Assembly: GCF_017302985.1 (NCBI RefSeq)
Contig: NZ_JAFIMU010000008.1
Coordinates: forward strand, 124,001-188,000
Origin: Corallococcus macrosporus
Lineage (GTDB): Bacteria; Myxococcota; Myxococcia; Myxococcales; Myxococcaceae
Direction of reading: 5' to 3'
DNA length: 64,000 nucleotides
Each line of letters opens with the position of its first letter. Positions within the stretch are counted from its first letter, which is position 1. Both the position numbers and the translations under genes were made by a program. Under the pieces are notes generated by a model, which was given only the letters and a program-made list of their open reading frames with translations, had not been told where the DNA came from and did no database searches. Positions 54,302 to 63,949 of the stretch are shown in pieces.

Positions 54302-57300
54302 TCGCGACCCCTTCCAGCTGCCTGACCGACGAGGTCCTGGTCGAGCTCCTCGAGGACCAGTTGACGGACGAGGCGCTGGCGCAGGTGCACCGCCACGCGG
54401 CCGGGTGTGTCGAGTGCCGGGGCCTGCTGGCCACGCTCACGCCCGGCATCCAGCGCTCGCAGGTGGACGACCCGCAGGAGCGGGAGACGGACAGCCTGCC
54501 GCCGGATCCGGTGCCCTGGACGCCGCCACCGTCCTTCGATGCGTTCCGCCTGGAGCGCCCGCTGGGCCGGGGAGGCATGGGCATCGTCTACCTCGCGCAC
54601 GACACCTCGCTGGACCGGCGCGTGGCGGTGAAGTTCATGGCGTCGGCGCAGCCGGATGAGCGCTTCCGAGACCTGTTCACCACGGAGGCCCGGGCGCTCG
54701 CGCGGCTTCAGCACGCGAACATCGTCAGCGTGTTCAGCGTGGGCACGGTGGACGGCCATCCGTACATCGTCTCCGAGTACGTCGTCGGAGAGACGCTCGC
54801 GGAGCTGCCCCTGCCGGTGCCGTGGCGGCGGGTGCTGTCGTTGGGCGTGGGCCTGGCGCGGGGGCTCGCGGCGGCGCACCGCCAGGGCGTCCTCCACCGC
54901 GACCTCAAGCCCTCCAACGCGCTCGTCACGCGCGAGGGCGAGGTGAAGCTGCTCGACTTCGGCCTCGCCGAGCGCTTCGAAGTGGGCGCGGAGCTGGCGT
55001 CCGGCTCGCCGCTGCTCGTGGGCACGCTGCCGTACATGGCGCCGGAGGTGCTGGCCGGAGGCCCCTCGAGCGCCCGCAGCGACCTGTACGCGCTGGGCCT
55101 CATCCTCCACGAGCTGTGCACGGGCCAGGTGCCCCGCCGCGCCTCACGCCGTCCCGAGGACACGCCGCCCCGCGCCGCGCTGGGCCCGGAGGTGGATCCG
55201 GACTTCGCCGCCATCATCCTGCGCTGCCTCGCGGTGGATCCGCACGAGCGCTTCGCCTCGGCGGAGGCGCTGTGCGAAGCGCTGGAGCAGTTGGAGCGCT
55301 CCATCTCGCCCGCGCCGCTGGCGGCCGGCAATCCCTATCGCGGCCTGGCGCCGTTCGCGGCCGAGCACCGCGCCCTCTTCTTCGGACGCGAGGGCGACAT
55401 CCGCGCCGTGCTGGAGCGCCTGCGCACGCGCCCGTTGGTCCTGGTCGCGGGCGACTCCGGAACGGGCAAGTCCTCGCTGTGCCGCGCGGGAGTGCTGCCC
55501 CGCGTGGCGGCCGGAGACCTGGGCGACGGACGAGAGCCGCACGTCCTCACGCTGTGGCCCGGCCACCGCCCGATTGAAGCGCTGGCCGCCGCGCTCGCGC
55601 CGGTGCTGGGGCGCAGGGAGGCCGACCTCGTCACCGCCCTCACGGACACGCCGGCCTGGCTGGGGCAGGCGCTGCGCGAGACGCACGGGCGCGGGCGGGG
55701 ACTGCTGCTCTTCATTGATCAGCTGGAGGAGCTGCTCACCCTCTCCGACCCGGGACAAGCGGCGCACTTCGCGCGGCTGCTGGGAGAGCTGGCCCTGCCC
55801 TCCCCCGGCGTGCGCGTGCTGCTGGCGGTGCGCGGCGACTTCCTCACGCGCCTGTGCGCGCTCCCGGGTCTGGGGGACGAGGCGGAGCGCGCGCTCTACA
55901 TCCTCCGGCCCCTGTCCCCGGAGGGCGTGCGCGAGGCCATCATCGGTCCGGCCCGCGCGCGGGGCGTGGCCTTCGAGTCACCGGAGCTGGTGCAGACGCT
56001 CGTCGCCTCCACGGCGCATGGCGTGGGCAGCCTGCCGCTCCTCCAGTTCGCGCTCGCGGAGCTGTGGGAGCGCCGCGACTCCGCCGGGGGCCGCATCACG
56101 CGCTCGGCGCTGGAGGCGATGGGCGGCGTGGCCGGAGCGCTGTCCCGGCACGCGGACGGCGTGCTCGCGCGCATGAGCCCGGCGGAGCACGCGGCGGCGC
56201 GGCGGCTGCTGCTCCAGCTGGTGACGGCGGAGGGCACGCGCATCGAGCGTGGCGCGGAGGACCTGGCGGACGCCTCGGATGACACGTCCCGCGCGGCGCT
56301 GCGCGTGCTCGTGGAGGGGCGGCTGCTGCACACGCGCACCGTGAACGGCCTGCCGCGCTGGGAGATCGCCCACGAGTCGCTGATCCGCAGCTGGGGCACG
56401 CTGCGCGACTGGCTGGACGACGACATCGGGCACCGCGTGCTGCGCAAGCGCGTGGAGGCGGCCAGCGCGGAGTGGGACCGGCTGCGCCGCGCCAGCGAGG
56501 CCCTCTGGGGTCAGCGCCAGCTGGATGAAGTGCGGCTGCTGGAGCCCGCCACCCTGGGCTCCCGGGAGCAGGCCTTCCTGAGCGCGTCCCACCGCGCCGT
56601 GCGCCGCGCACGCTGGGGACGGGGGCTCACCGCGCTCGTGCTCGCGCTCGCGGTCCTCGCGTCCTACGGCGGGCTCAAGCTCCAGGCGTACCTGGAGGAC
56701 TCGCGCTTCATCGACGCGGAGCTGGGCACCGCGAAGGAGGCGCTGGCCTCGGGCCGCACCCTCGCCGCCCGGGCGCTCGCGAGCCGCGAGGAGTCACTGG
56801 CGATGTTCGACGGCCGGGCGCCCTCCTCGCTGGGCCCGGAGACGGCCACGGATGCCACGGGGCTTCGCAGCGCCGCGGAGAAGCGGTGGACGGAGACGCT
56901 CGCGCTGCGTGACCAGGCGGAAGCCGCCTTCACCCGCGCCAGCCGCAGCCTGGAGCGCGGCCTGGACCGGGACCGCCACCACGCCGACACGCGACGGCTC
57001 ATCGCGGCGGTCCTGTCCGAGCGCGTGCTGCTGGCGGAGTCCTTCCACCAGCGACACGAGCGCGACGCGTGGCTGCAACGCCTGGAGCAGGAGGTGGACG
57101 CATCGAAGGAAGGCGCGGCCTGGCTGCGGCGCTTCCACGAGCCCGCGGAGCTGTCCTTCGAGAACCTGCCCTCCGGCGCCCACGTCTCCCTCTCGCGCGT
57201 CGTCCGGACGGACGGTCCGTTCCGCCAAGAGCCCCTGCCGGACACGGGCAGCTCGCGCTTCGTCCTCCCGGAGGGCTCCTACGTGGCCCACGTCACGCAG

Positions 57301-58215
57301 CCGGGACGTGTGCCCGTGGACGTCCCGGTGTTCCTCACGCACGGCACCCGGGAAGCGCTGCGCCTGACGCTCCCCACGCAGGTGCCCGAAGGCTACGTCT
57401 ACATCCCGCCGGGCTGCTTCCTCCTGGGCAGCGCCGAGCCGGAGGTGGTGCGCCGCTTCACCTTCAGCCCGCCCATGCATCGCTACTGCCTCACCGGCGG
57501 ATACCTGGTGGGCCGCGACGAGGTGACGTTTGGCGACTGGCTGCGCTACCTGGAGGACCTGCCTCCGGACGCGCCCGCGAGGCGGGTCCTGGAGCAGCCG
57601 CACTTCGGCGACGGAGGCGCCATCACGCTGCGGTGGAAGCAGGGCACGGGCTGGGTCTTCACCTTCCACCGCACCCGCGAGGAGTTCCGCACCGCGAAGG
57701 AGGGCGAGCCCCTGCTCTACGCGGAGCGCACGCGTCACGCGAGCGTGGACTGGAAGCAGCTCCCGCTGTCCGGTGTGTCCGCGCAGGACCTGGAGGGCTA
57801 CTTCTACTGGCTCCACCGGACGAGGCGGCTGCCGGGAGCGCGCCTGTGCGGCCAGCATGAATGGGAGTACGCGGCGCGGGGCGCGGACGGCCGGCGCTAC
57901 CCCCACGGCGACCAGCTCCAGCCGGACGACGCCAACATCGACGCGACGTATGACCGGCGGCCGCTGGCCTTTGGCCCGGACGCGGTGGGGACGCACCCCG
58001 CGTCGGTGAGCCCGTTCGGACTCCAGGACATGGCGGGCAACGCCTACGAGCTGACGCGCTCCGTGACGCCGGAATTCGGCAGCGTCGTGCTCCGGGGAGG
58101 CTCCTGGTATTACGACTCGTTCGTCGCGGCGAGCGCCGACCTCTCCCCCGGTGACGCGACCGCGCGGGACGTGCGCAGCGGCGTGCGCGTCTGCGCTTCG
58201 TTCGACCCGCGCTGA
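54298..58215 (+). CDS. Ser/Thr kinase-STAND ATPase-FGE-like fusion, zinc-finger N-terminus
   Basis: 1305 residues. Zinc-binding HRHAAGCVEC near residues 31-42, kinase domain (about 83-345) with LGRGGMGIVYLAH, VAVKFM, HRDLKPSN (catalytic Asp near 203), DFGLAE and APEVL; nSTAND1-type ATPase (about 345-690) with GDSGTGKSS near 384 and LLLFIDQLEELL; a transmembrane helix near 775-800; and an FGE/sulfatase-modifying-factor-like domain (about 1040-1305) ending LRGGSWYYDSF. That domain lacks the catalytic Cys pair of true FGE, so it is likely a binding module. Start GTG 54298; a mini-ORF overlaps it. Likely a signalling hub with extracytoplasmic sensing. Confidence 0.8.
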   Translation: MIATPSSCLTDEVLVELLEDQLTDEALAQVHRHAAGCVECRGLLATLTPGIQRSQVDDPQERETDSLPPDPVPWTPPPSFDAFRLERPLGRGGMGIVYLAHDTSLDRRVAVKFMASAQPDERFRDLFTTEARALARLQHANIVSVFSVGTVDGHPYIVSEYVVGETLAELPLPVPWRRVLSLGVGLARGLAAAHRQGVLHRDLKPSNALVTREGEVKLLDFGLAERFEVGAELASGSPLLVGTLPYMAPEVLAGGPSSARSDLYALGLILHELCTGQVPRRASRRPEDTPPRAALGPEVDPDFAAIILRCLAVDPHERFASAEALCEALEQLERSISPAPLAAGNPYRGLAPFAAEHRALFFGREGDIRAVLERLRTRPLVLVAGDSGTGKSSLCRAGVLPRVAAGDLGDGREPHVLTLWPGHRPIEALAAALAPVLGRREADLVTALTDTPAWLGQALRETHGRGRGLLLFIDQLEELLTLSDPGQAAHFARLLGELALPSPGVRVLLAVRGDFLTRLCALPGLGDEAERALYILRPLSPEGVREAIIGPARARGVAFESPELVQTLVASTAHGVGSLPLLQFALAELWERRDSAGGRITRSALEAMGGVAGALSRHADGVLARMSPAEHAAARRLLLQLVTAEGTRIERGAEDLADASDDTSRAALRVLVEGRLLHTRTVNGLPRWEIAHESLIRSWGTLRDWLDDDIGHRVLRKRVEAASAEWDRLRRASEALWGQRQLDEVRLLEPATLGSREQAFLSASHRAVRRARWGRGLTALVLALAVLASYGGLKLQAYLEDSRFIDAELGTAKEALASGRTLAARALASREESLAMFDGRAPSSLGPETATDATGLRSAAEKRWTETLALRDQAEAAFTRASRSLERGLDRDRHHADTRRLIAAVLSERVLLAESFHQRHERDAWLQRLEQEVDASKEGAAWLRRFHEPAELSFENLPSGAHVSLSRVVRTDGPFRQEPLPDTGSSRFVLPEGSYVAHVTQPGRVPVDVPVFLTHGTREALRLTLPTQVPEGYVYIPPGCFLLGSAEPEVVRRFTFSPPMHRYCLTGGYLVGRDEVTFGDWLRYLEDLPPDAPARRVLEQPHFGDGGAITLRWKQGTGWVFTFHRTREEFRTAKEGEPLLYAERTRHASVDWKQLPLSGVSAQDLEGYFYWLHRTRRLPGARLCGQHEWEYAARGADGRRYPHGDQLQPDDANIDATYDRRPLAFGPDAVGTHPASVSPFGLQDMAGNAYELTRSVTPEFGSVVLRGGSWYYDSFVAASADLSPGDATARDVRSGVRVCASFDPR

Positions 58216-58224
58216 CGCGGAAGC

Positions 58225-58743
58225 TCAGCCAATCACATACACGCGGTTGGCGATGCCATCCTCGGTGACGTGGCGGTCCAGGCGCATCCCCAGCCGCTCC
58301 GCCACGCGGATGGACGCGACGTTGTTCGGGTGGATGATGGCCACCAGCGGGACGTGTGGCAGGTGCCGGGCCGCGAGCGCCAGCGCGACCCGGGACACCT
58401 CCGTCGCGTAGCCGGAGCCCCAGGTTTCCGGCGTGAAGCGGTAGGCCAGGTTCAGCACGCGCTGGCCTTCCAGCTCCTTGTGGCGCACGCCGCCCAGGCC
58501 CACGACGACGCCGGGCGCGTCCAGCCGCTCCACCAGCCAGTAACCCACGCCGTCGCGCGCCCAGTCCTCCAGCCAGACGTCCAGGATGCGCCGCGCGGCC
58601 TCGCGCGTCTCCATGTAGCCGCGGCGGCTGAACTGGTTCGTGGCCGGATCCGAGTGGAGGGCATAGACGGCCTCCAGGTCGGGCTCGCTGACGGCGCGCA
58701 GCAGCAGCCGCTCGGTGGTCGTGCGTTCGAAGTCCTGCTTCAT
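58225..58743 (-). CDS. GNAT-family N-acetyltransferase (RimJ/RimL type)
   Basis: 172 residues. TERLLLRAVSEPDLEAVYALHSDP at the start, acetyl-CoA loop near TPETWGSGYATEVSR and the ALAARHLPHVPLVAIIHPNNVASIRVAERLGM end are typical of the RimJ/RimL subfamily, which acetylates protein N-termini or small amines. Convergent with the kinase, nine bases between stops. Start ATG 58743. Confidence 0.8.
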   Translation of the reverse strand: MKQDFERTTTERLLLRAVSEPDLEAVYALHSDPATNQFSRRGYMETREAARRILDVWLEDWARDGVGYWLVERLDAPGVVVGLGGVRHKELEGQRVLNLAYRFTPETWGSGYATEVSRVALALAARHLPHVPLVAIIHPNNVASIRVAERLGMRLDRHVTEDGIANRVYVIG

Positions 58744-58753
58744 GCCGGGCAGT

Positions 58754-59803
58754 CTACGTGAGCCAGGTCCACTCCAGGTCGTCCAGCGCGGGGGCCTTGC
58801 CGGCCCTCACGCGCCGTGCGGCGAGCTCCTCGCGCCACGTCTCCCGTCCTCCCGGGATGGGCCAGGCGCGCGACACGGTCCCCTTGGGGCCGGGGGTGAA
58901 GCTGCGCACCAGCATGCGGTTGACGCGGTCGACGGTCTCCGGCGTCGCGCCGGCGCGCAGCTGGAAGTCCGCGCTGAACAGGGCGCCCTCCTCGCGGACG
59001 GAGTTCCCGGGGCGCGGCGGGTCGATGAACGGCCACAGGCCCAGCAGCGGGGGCTCCACGCCTTCGAGCAGCGCCGCGTGAAGCCGGTTGTGGCCATCCA
59101 GCACCAGCCACTTCGCCAGGATGTCCACGTACATCAGCAGCACGGGCGGCAACGTCCCGGCCCTCGCGTGCTTGCGCCAGCTCTTCACGCGCCCGGAATC
59201 AGGGGGCATGGGCGGGCGCAGCCAGAGCACGGCGCCGGGCCGTTGTGCGGGCGTGTTCTCCCACCAGTCCTCCCTCCACGCGAAGGGGTACGTCGGCTCC
59301 GTCACGGAGGCCAGCGAGTGCGGCGGCATGGGCGGCTGACCGAAGCCCCACTCCATGGGGGAGACGGGGTGCCGCTCCGCCTTCTCCGCGGGGATGGCGC
59401 GCACGGGGCGCAGACACCAGTGCCCGGCGTGGAGCACCGGCAGCGGAGCCTCCACGAGCGCCCGCGCCAGCCGCCAGTTCCACTGCTCCCACCAGGCCTC
59501 GGTGCCGGAGGCGGCCTCCACGGACCGGACCTCGGGCGCGGACAGCGGCGGCAGGACCTCCGGAGGGGGCCACGTTCCCCTCAGGAAGATGGCGCGGTCC
59601 CAGTACGCGTCGATGCGGGTCCACAGCAGCGTCACGCCCACGCCGCGCACGCGGAGGCGGTAGTCCGCGGTGGCATCCAGGTGCAGCGCGGGCCGTCGTG
59701 CCCAGCGGCCCACCGCGGGCACGTGCAGCAGCAGTCCAGGGCCGGGGGTCTCCAGTCCCCAGCTCCGGTTGTCATCCGCGACGATGGAGACTCCCAGGTG
59801 CAT
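58754..59803 (-). CDS. Hypothetical protein with DGHNRLHAA motif
   Basis: 349 residues, soluble, rich in Trp and Pro. The only recognisable motif is VLDGHNRLHAALLEG near residue 240, similar to the DGHHR-type motif of ParB/sulfiredoxin-fold proteins, preceded by LLMYVDILAKW. The N-terminal 150 residues (WSLETPGPGLLLHVPAVG-like start, TRIDAYWDRA) match no family I know. ATG 59803 has GGAGCGCGGAGC upstream. The GNAT gene follows after 10 bases, so both probably share an operon. Confidence 0.6.
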   Translation of the reverse strand: MHLGVSIVADDNRSWGLETPGPGLLLHVPAVGRWARRPALHLDATADYRLRVRGVGVTLLWTRIDAYWDRAIFLRGTWPPPEVLPPLSAPEVRSVEAASGTEAWWEQWNWRLARALVEAPLPVLHAGHWCLRPVRAIPAEKAERHPVSPMEWGFGQPPMPPHSLASVTEPTYPFAWREDWWENTPAQRPGAVLWLRPPMPPDSGRVKSWRKHARAGTLPPVLLMYVDILAKWLVLDGHNRLHAALLEGVEPPLLGLWPFIDPPRPGNSVREEGALFSADFQLRAGATPETVDRVNRMLVRSFTPGPKGTVSRAWPIPGGRETWREELAARRVRAGKAPALDDLEWTWLT

Positions 59804-59951
59804 GCTCCGCGCTCCTCGCAGTGCCCGGGCAGCATGGGCTTCCGGAGCGTAGCCGACCGCACGCCTGCCTTGCGGCCATGCGGGGACTGCCCGCTCCCCC
59901 CTGCCATCCCGGGACGGCCGCCCCCACCTTGAGGGCAGGAGGTGATGGGAC

Positions 59952-60245
59952 ATGGCGGACAGGATTCTGGAGAAGCAGCACGAGCACGAGCGCGAACAGG
60001 AGCGCGAGCGGCTGCGCGAGCTGGAGCAGAAGGACCTGGAGGTGGAGTCGAAGCGAGGCGCCCGTCCCCTGGAGGGCTTCGCGGGAGGCCACACCACGTG
60101 GACGGGGGATCAGGACGACCAGGCCGCGGCCCGCGTGCACGCCGGTGACGCCGACGCCGCCTGGGAGGCCAGTGAGCGGCAGGCCCGGCTGGAGCCCGCC
60201 GAGCCCTCGTCCGAGGACGACGACTCGGGGCTCCGCCGGGAGTAG
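59952..60245 (+). CDS. Small charged coiled-coil protein
   Basis: 97 residues. Residues 5-38 are a highly charged helix (EHEREQERERLRELEQKD), the rest acidic and probably disordered, ending SSEDDDSGLRRE. AGGAGGTGATGGGAC before ATG 59952 is one of the strongest ribosome sites here. No family recognised. Divergent from the DGHNRLHAA gene. Confidence 0.62.
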   Translation: MADRILEKQHEHEREQERERLRELEQKDLEVESKRGARPLEGFAGGHTTWTGDQDDQAAARVHAGDADAAWEASERQARLEPAEPSSEDDDSGLRRE

Positions 60246-60251
60246 CCGGCT

Positions 60252-61715
60252 TCAGGGCGCGCAGTAACGCACGGACTGGAGCGTGAAGGCCTGGGGGTCT
60301 TCGGTGGCGGTCATCAGGAGCGCCCCCATCCAGTTTCCGGGCAGCTCATGCACCCGCACCCACTGCGAATGGCGGTGCAGGGGCATGGGCTGGGGCCCCG
60401 GGCTCTGGTCCTTCGCGCTGCCATCGGGCCCCCGGGTCCAGAACCGGCCCTCCCAGTCGAAGGACGTGTCGCCCGTCCCCTGGGGGGAAACGGCGCGCAC
60501 GGAGAGCCAGGCCATCTGGAGGCCCCGGGAGGTCATCGTGGCGCCAAACCACGGCACCTCGCCCTCCGTCGTGGACGCGAGCGTTTCCGGCGCGGGGCTC
60601 TTGAAGACGGACCGCAGCTGCTTGAGCGGTGACGGCCGGACCGACGTGTCGCGATAGAGCAGCGACGGCTCGTCGCCCAGCAACATGGCCGTGGGCGAAT
60701 CCCCCACGTCGAGCACGCGCGAGTCGGTCGAGGAGGACAAGCTGCCGTCGTAGCGCGCCAACTGGATGCGCGACGGCTGGCCGACGCCGTGGTCTTCCAC
60801 CACCATCAGCAGGAACCCTCCACCCTCGAGCGCCATTACGGTCGGAGTGGACAGACGGACCTGCTCCTCCTTCGTCAGGAACACGACCCAGGGACCGCTC
60901 ACCACGCGTCCGTCCAGGTCCACGACCCGCCCCAGCACCTCCTTGGCATCGCTCGTGGCGCTCCAGACCACCGCGACCTGCTGTCCGTCCCGGCTCACGG
61001 CCGCCCGCGCGGCGACCGAGACATGGAAGTGCTCGTAGATGAGGATTCCTCCCGGGGGCCCCAAGGGGTTGCCCTGCTCATCCAGGTGAACGAGGAGCAA
61101 TCGCGAGCTGACCTCCGAGGTCACGTACCGCCCGACGTAGACCAGCGCCGGTCCACGCGCGGTCCGCACCAGGCTGACCGAGGTGATCGGTTCAGGGCCG
61201 GGCGCGACGGGCACCTGGATGACGGCCTGCAGCTTCAGCGACGCATCCAGACGGCGAACCTGGAGCGTGTCCGAGCCCGCGACGGAGGCCATCAGGAAGC
61301 CCCCCGGCACGGGCAGGCTGTCCACGAGGCCTCCGTGCGGCGGCGTCCCCAGGGAATCCACCTGCGCCCAGGTGGCTGGATCCGTCACCCCGTCACAGTC
61401 GTTGTCCAGCCCGTCGCAGCTCAGCTCCGTCGCTTCGTACTTCTCGCCATAGGAGCGCGCGGTGCACACGGCCTCATAGGCGCCGTCCACCAGGGCCCGA
61501 CTGGCTCCGGCGCAGACGCCCTGGGTCTTCTCGCAGGGCAGGGCCTGCGCCACGCCACTGTCGGGCGTCCCGGCGTCGTCCGTGACGCCGGCATCCCCCT
61601 GCGTGCCCGCATCCACCTGCGTGCCGGCATCCTGCTCCGGGCCCGACGGGCTCGTGTTGGAACCACAGCCTGCGAGCAGCAGGGCCACCACCAGGGACTT
61701 CATCCGTGAATGCAT
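60252..61715 (-). CDS. DAG-linker lipoprotein with MopE-like Cys motif (copy 2)
   Basis: 487 residues. Lipobox LLLAGC, then repeated DAGT/DAGV linker (about 30-55) and a short Cys-rich segment: LPCEKTQGVCAGA, VCTARSYG, and CDGLDNDCDGVTDP, the MopE-like putative metal-binding repeat. The remaining about 370 residues look like a beta-propeller-like or WD-like fold. ATG 61715 has GAGGAAAGGACAC upstream. Paralogous to the next gene, 11 bases downstream of it in the same operon. Confidence 0.72.
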   Translation of the reverse strand: MHSRMKSLVVALLLAGCGSNTSPSGPEQDAGTQVDAGTQGDAGVTDDAGTPDSGVAQALPCEKTQGVCAGASRALVDGAYEAVCTARSYGEKYEATELSCDGLDNDCDGVTDPATWAQVDSLGTPPHGGLVDSLPVPGGFLMASVAGSDTLQVRRLDASLKLQAVIQVPVAPGPEPITSVSLVRTARGPALVYVGRYVTSEVSSRLLLVHLDEQGNPLGPPGGILIYEHFHVSVAARAAVSRDGQQVAVVWSATSDAKEVLGRVVDLDGRVVSGPWVVFLTKEEQVRLSTPTVMALEGGGFLLMVVEDHGVGQPSRIQLARYDGSLSSSTDSRVLDVGDSPTAMLLGDEPSLLYRDTSVRPSPLKQLRSVFKSPAPETLASTTEGEVPWFGATMTSRGLQMAWLSVRAVSPQGTGDTSFDWEGRFWTRGPDGSAKDQSPGPQPMPLHRHSQWVRVHELPGNWMGALLMTATEDPQAFTLQSVRYCAP

Positions 61716-61726
61716 GTGTCCTTTCC

Positions 61727-63220
61727 TCACTGCGCGCAGTACCGCAGTGAGCGAAGCGTGTAGGTCCTGGGGGTGTCCGTGGCGGTCATCATGAGCGCGC
61801 CCATCTGGCCCCCCGGCAGCTCATGCAGCCGCACCCAGGAGGCGGTGACATGAAGGGGGATGGGCGCGGCGCCGGGCGTCCAATCCGTCACGCTCCCCGT
61901 CGGGCTCCGGCCCCAGAGCCGGCCTTCGACGGCGAACGAACCGTCCCCTCCGGGCGGCGGGTCGGAGACGAAGAGCATGGAGAGCCACGCCAGCTGCAGC
62001 CCCCGGGAGGTCATCGTCGCGCCGAACAGGCTGGTCTGGCTGCGTGTCGTGGCGACCAGGGGCTCGGCCGTGCCCTGGTTGAAGAGGGACCGCACCTGGA
62101 GGAAGCGGGGATTGAACCCGTTCGGCTCACGGTAGATCAGCGTCGGCTCTCCCGTGCCGCCCTCTTCCAACGGAGCTGTCAGCAGCATCCGGGGAAGGGC
62201 CCCATACTTCACGGTGAGGATGCGCTCGTCCCCCACGGGCAGGAGGTCGCGGTCGAAACGCCGCAGCCAGACCCGCGTGTCATCGAACGAGCCCTGCTTG
62301 TTCTCATTCGCCTTCACCAGGAAGCCGCCATCGCCCAGGGCCAGCACCTCCGCCTCGGAGAGGGTCAGCGGGTCCGACGTGTGCAGCACGCGCGCGGCGG
62401 CCAGGACCTGGCCGGCGGGGTCCACGGTCATGCCGTGCACTTCGCGGGCCCCTCCGAGCTCCCACGCCCAGAGCACCGCGAGCCGCTCTCCATCCAGGGA
62501 CGGGGCCACGTGCACGGTCACCCAGCTATAGGGCCCCTCGATGACGACGAGGCCCTCGGGCGGGCCGATGGGAGCGCCCTGCTCGTCGAGCGGCACGAAG
62601 TGCACCTGCGAGTGGTAGGCCGGCTCCGGGTACACGGTGGCGTAGAAGAGCGCGACGCCTCGCGAGGTGCGCACCAGCTGGGCCCCCGTCACGCGAATGG
62701 GCGCGGGCGACAGCGGCAGGGCCACCGAGCCCTGGAGGCGCAGGGACGCATCGAGCCGGAGCACCTGGATGGAGCCCAGGCCGTCGGAGGAGACGAACAG
62801 GAAGCCCCCCTCCACGGGCAGGCTGTCCGCCCATTTTTCATTCGGAGCCCACTGCATCGGCGCGGCATCCGTCCACGTCGTCGGATCCGCGACGCCGTCG
62901 CAGTCGTTGTCCAGGTTGTCGCAGCGCGTCTCCGCGGCCTCATAGTCCGCGCCGTACGAGCGCGCGGTGCACACGGCCTCATAGGCCCCGTCCACCCACG
63001 CCCGCTTCGCGCCGGCACAGACGCCCTGGGTCTTCTCGCAGGGCAGGCCTTCCGCGATACCACTGTCCGGCGTCCCCGCGTCGTCCGTGACGCCCGCGTC
63101 GACAGAAGTCCCCGCATCCACCTGCGTGCCCGCGTCCCGCTCCGGCTCCGACGGGCTCGTGGAGGATCCACAGCCCACGAGCACCAGGGCCAGCACCAAC
63201 GACTTCACGACCGATTGCAT
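61727..63220 (-). CDS. DAG-linker lipoprotein with MopE-like Cys motif (copy 1)
   Basis: 497 residues, same plan as its neighbour: lipobox LVGC, DAG linker, LPCEKTQGVCAGAKR, CDNLDNDCDGVADP and a long beta-rich domain. The pair arose by tandem duplication and has since diverged, while the linker and Cys region stay nearly identical. GAAGAGGGGAAC before ATG 63220. Surface lipoproteins of unknown role; copper binding by the MopE-like part is only suggested by the motif. Confidence 0.72.
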   Translation of the reverse strand: MQSVVKSLVLALVLVGCGSSTSPSEPERDAGTQVDAGTSVDAGVTDDAGTPDSGIAEGLPCEKTQGVCAGAKRAWVDGAYEAVCTARSYGADYEAAETRCDNLDNDCDGVADPTTWTDAAPMQWAPNEKWADSLPVEGGFLFVSSDGLGSIQVLRLDASLRLQGSVALPLSPAPIRVTGAQLVRTSRGVALFYATVYPEPAYHSQVHFVPLDEQGAPIGPPEGLVVIEGPYSWVTVHVAPSLDGERLAVLWAWELGGAREVHGMTVDPAGQVLAAARVLHTSDPLTLSEAEVLALGDGGFLVKANENKQGSFDDTRVWLRRFDRDLLPVGDERILTVKYGALPRMLLTAPLEEGGTGEPTLIYREPNGFNPRFLQVRSLFNQGTAEPLVATTRSQTSLFGATMTSRGLQLAWLSMLFVSDPPPGGDGSFAVEGRLWGRSPTGSVTDWTPGAAPIPLHVTASWVRLHELPGGQMGALMMTATDTPRTYTLRSLRYCAQ

Positions 63221-63250
63221 GTTCCCCTCTTCCCCAATGCTCAAAACGTA

Positions 63251-63949
63251 TCACGCGGTCTGACGTAGCACCGTGAGCCCCCGCATGAAGTCCTCCGGCA
63301 GCGGGGACTCCACCTGGATGATCCGCCCCGTCGCGGAGGACGGTACCTCCAGCCGCCACGCGTGCAGGGCCTGACGCCCCACCGCGAGCGCCGCCGGGTG
63401 CTTGCGCGCGTCTTCCGTGCCGTAGAGCGAATCCCCCAGCACCGGATACCCGGCCTCCGACAGCTGCACGCGGATCTGATGCGTGCGCCCCGTGTCCAGG
63501 TCGATGTCCAGCAGCGCCCCCTCCCGGAACCGCTCGCGCACCGTGAACGTCAGCGCCGCGCGCCGGGCGGAGGGCACGCGCGTGGTGAAGCGGCGCGGAT
63601 CCTTCGGGTCCCTCGCGTAGGGCCCCTCCAGCCTTCCGGTGTCCGGAGGCCGCCCCAGCACCAGCGTCTGGTAGCGCTTGTCCACGCGCTTCTCCTGGAA
63701 CGCCTTCAAGAGCGCCGCCACCGCGTCGTCCGTCCGGGCCAACGCCAGACAGCCGCTCGTCTCGCGGTCCAGCCGGTGCACCACGCCCGGCTGTGCCACG
63801 CCCTCCACGTCGAACGGCGGGCACCGCGCCGCGAGCAGCCCCACCACCGACGCCGCCCGCCCCTCCGGCTCCACCACCAGGTCCGGCGGCTTGGCCACGA
63901 TGACGAGCGCCGCGTCGTCGTACAGCACCGGCAGCTCCGGGCCTTCCAT
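63251..63949 (-). CDS. RluA-family pseudouridine synthase, 5' end uncertain
   Basis: At least 232 residues. VVHRLDRETSG is the catalytic loop with the Asp nucleophile; GRTHQIRVQL and the GDSLYG turn complete the RluA signature. The ATG at 63949 has no good ribosome site and the frame stays open for 17 more codons (reading EELTLETPEP...) to the window edge, so the real start may lie outside. It modifies rRNA or tRNA uridines; target not deducible. Confidence 0.8.
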   Translation of the reverse strand: MEGPELPVLYDDAALVIVAKPPDLVVEPEGRAASVVGLLAARCPPFDVEGVAQPGVVHRLDRETSGCLALARTDDAVAALLKAFQEKRVDKRYQTLVLGRPPDTGRLEGPYARDPKDPRRFTTRVPSARRAALTFTVRERFREGALLDIDLDTGRTHQIRVQLSEAGYPVLGDSLYGTEDARKHPAALAVGRQALHAWRLEVPSSATGRIIQVESPLPEDFMRGLTVLRQTA

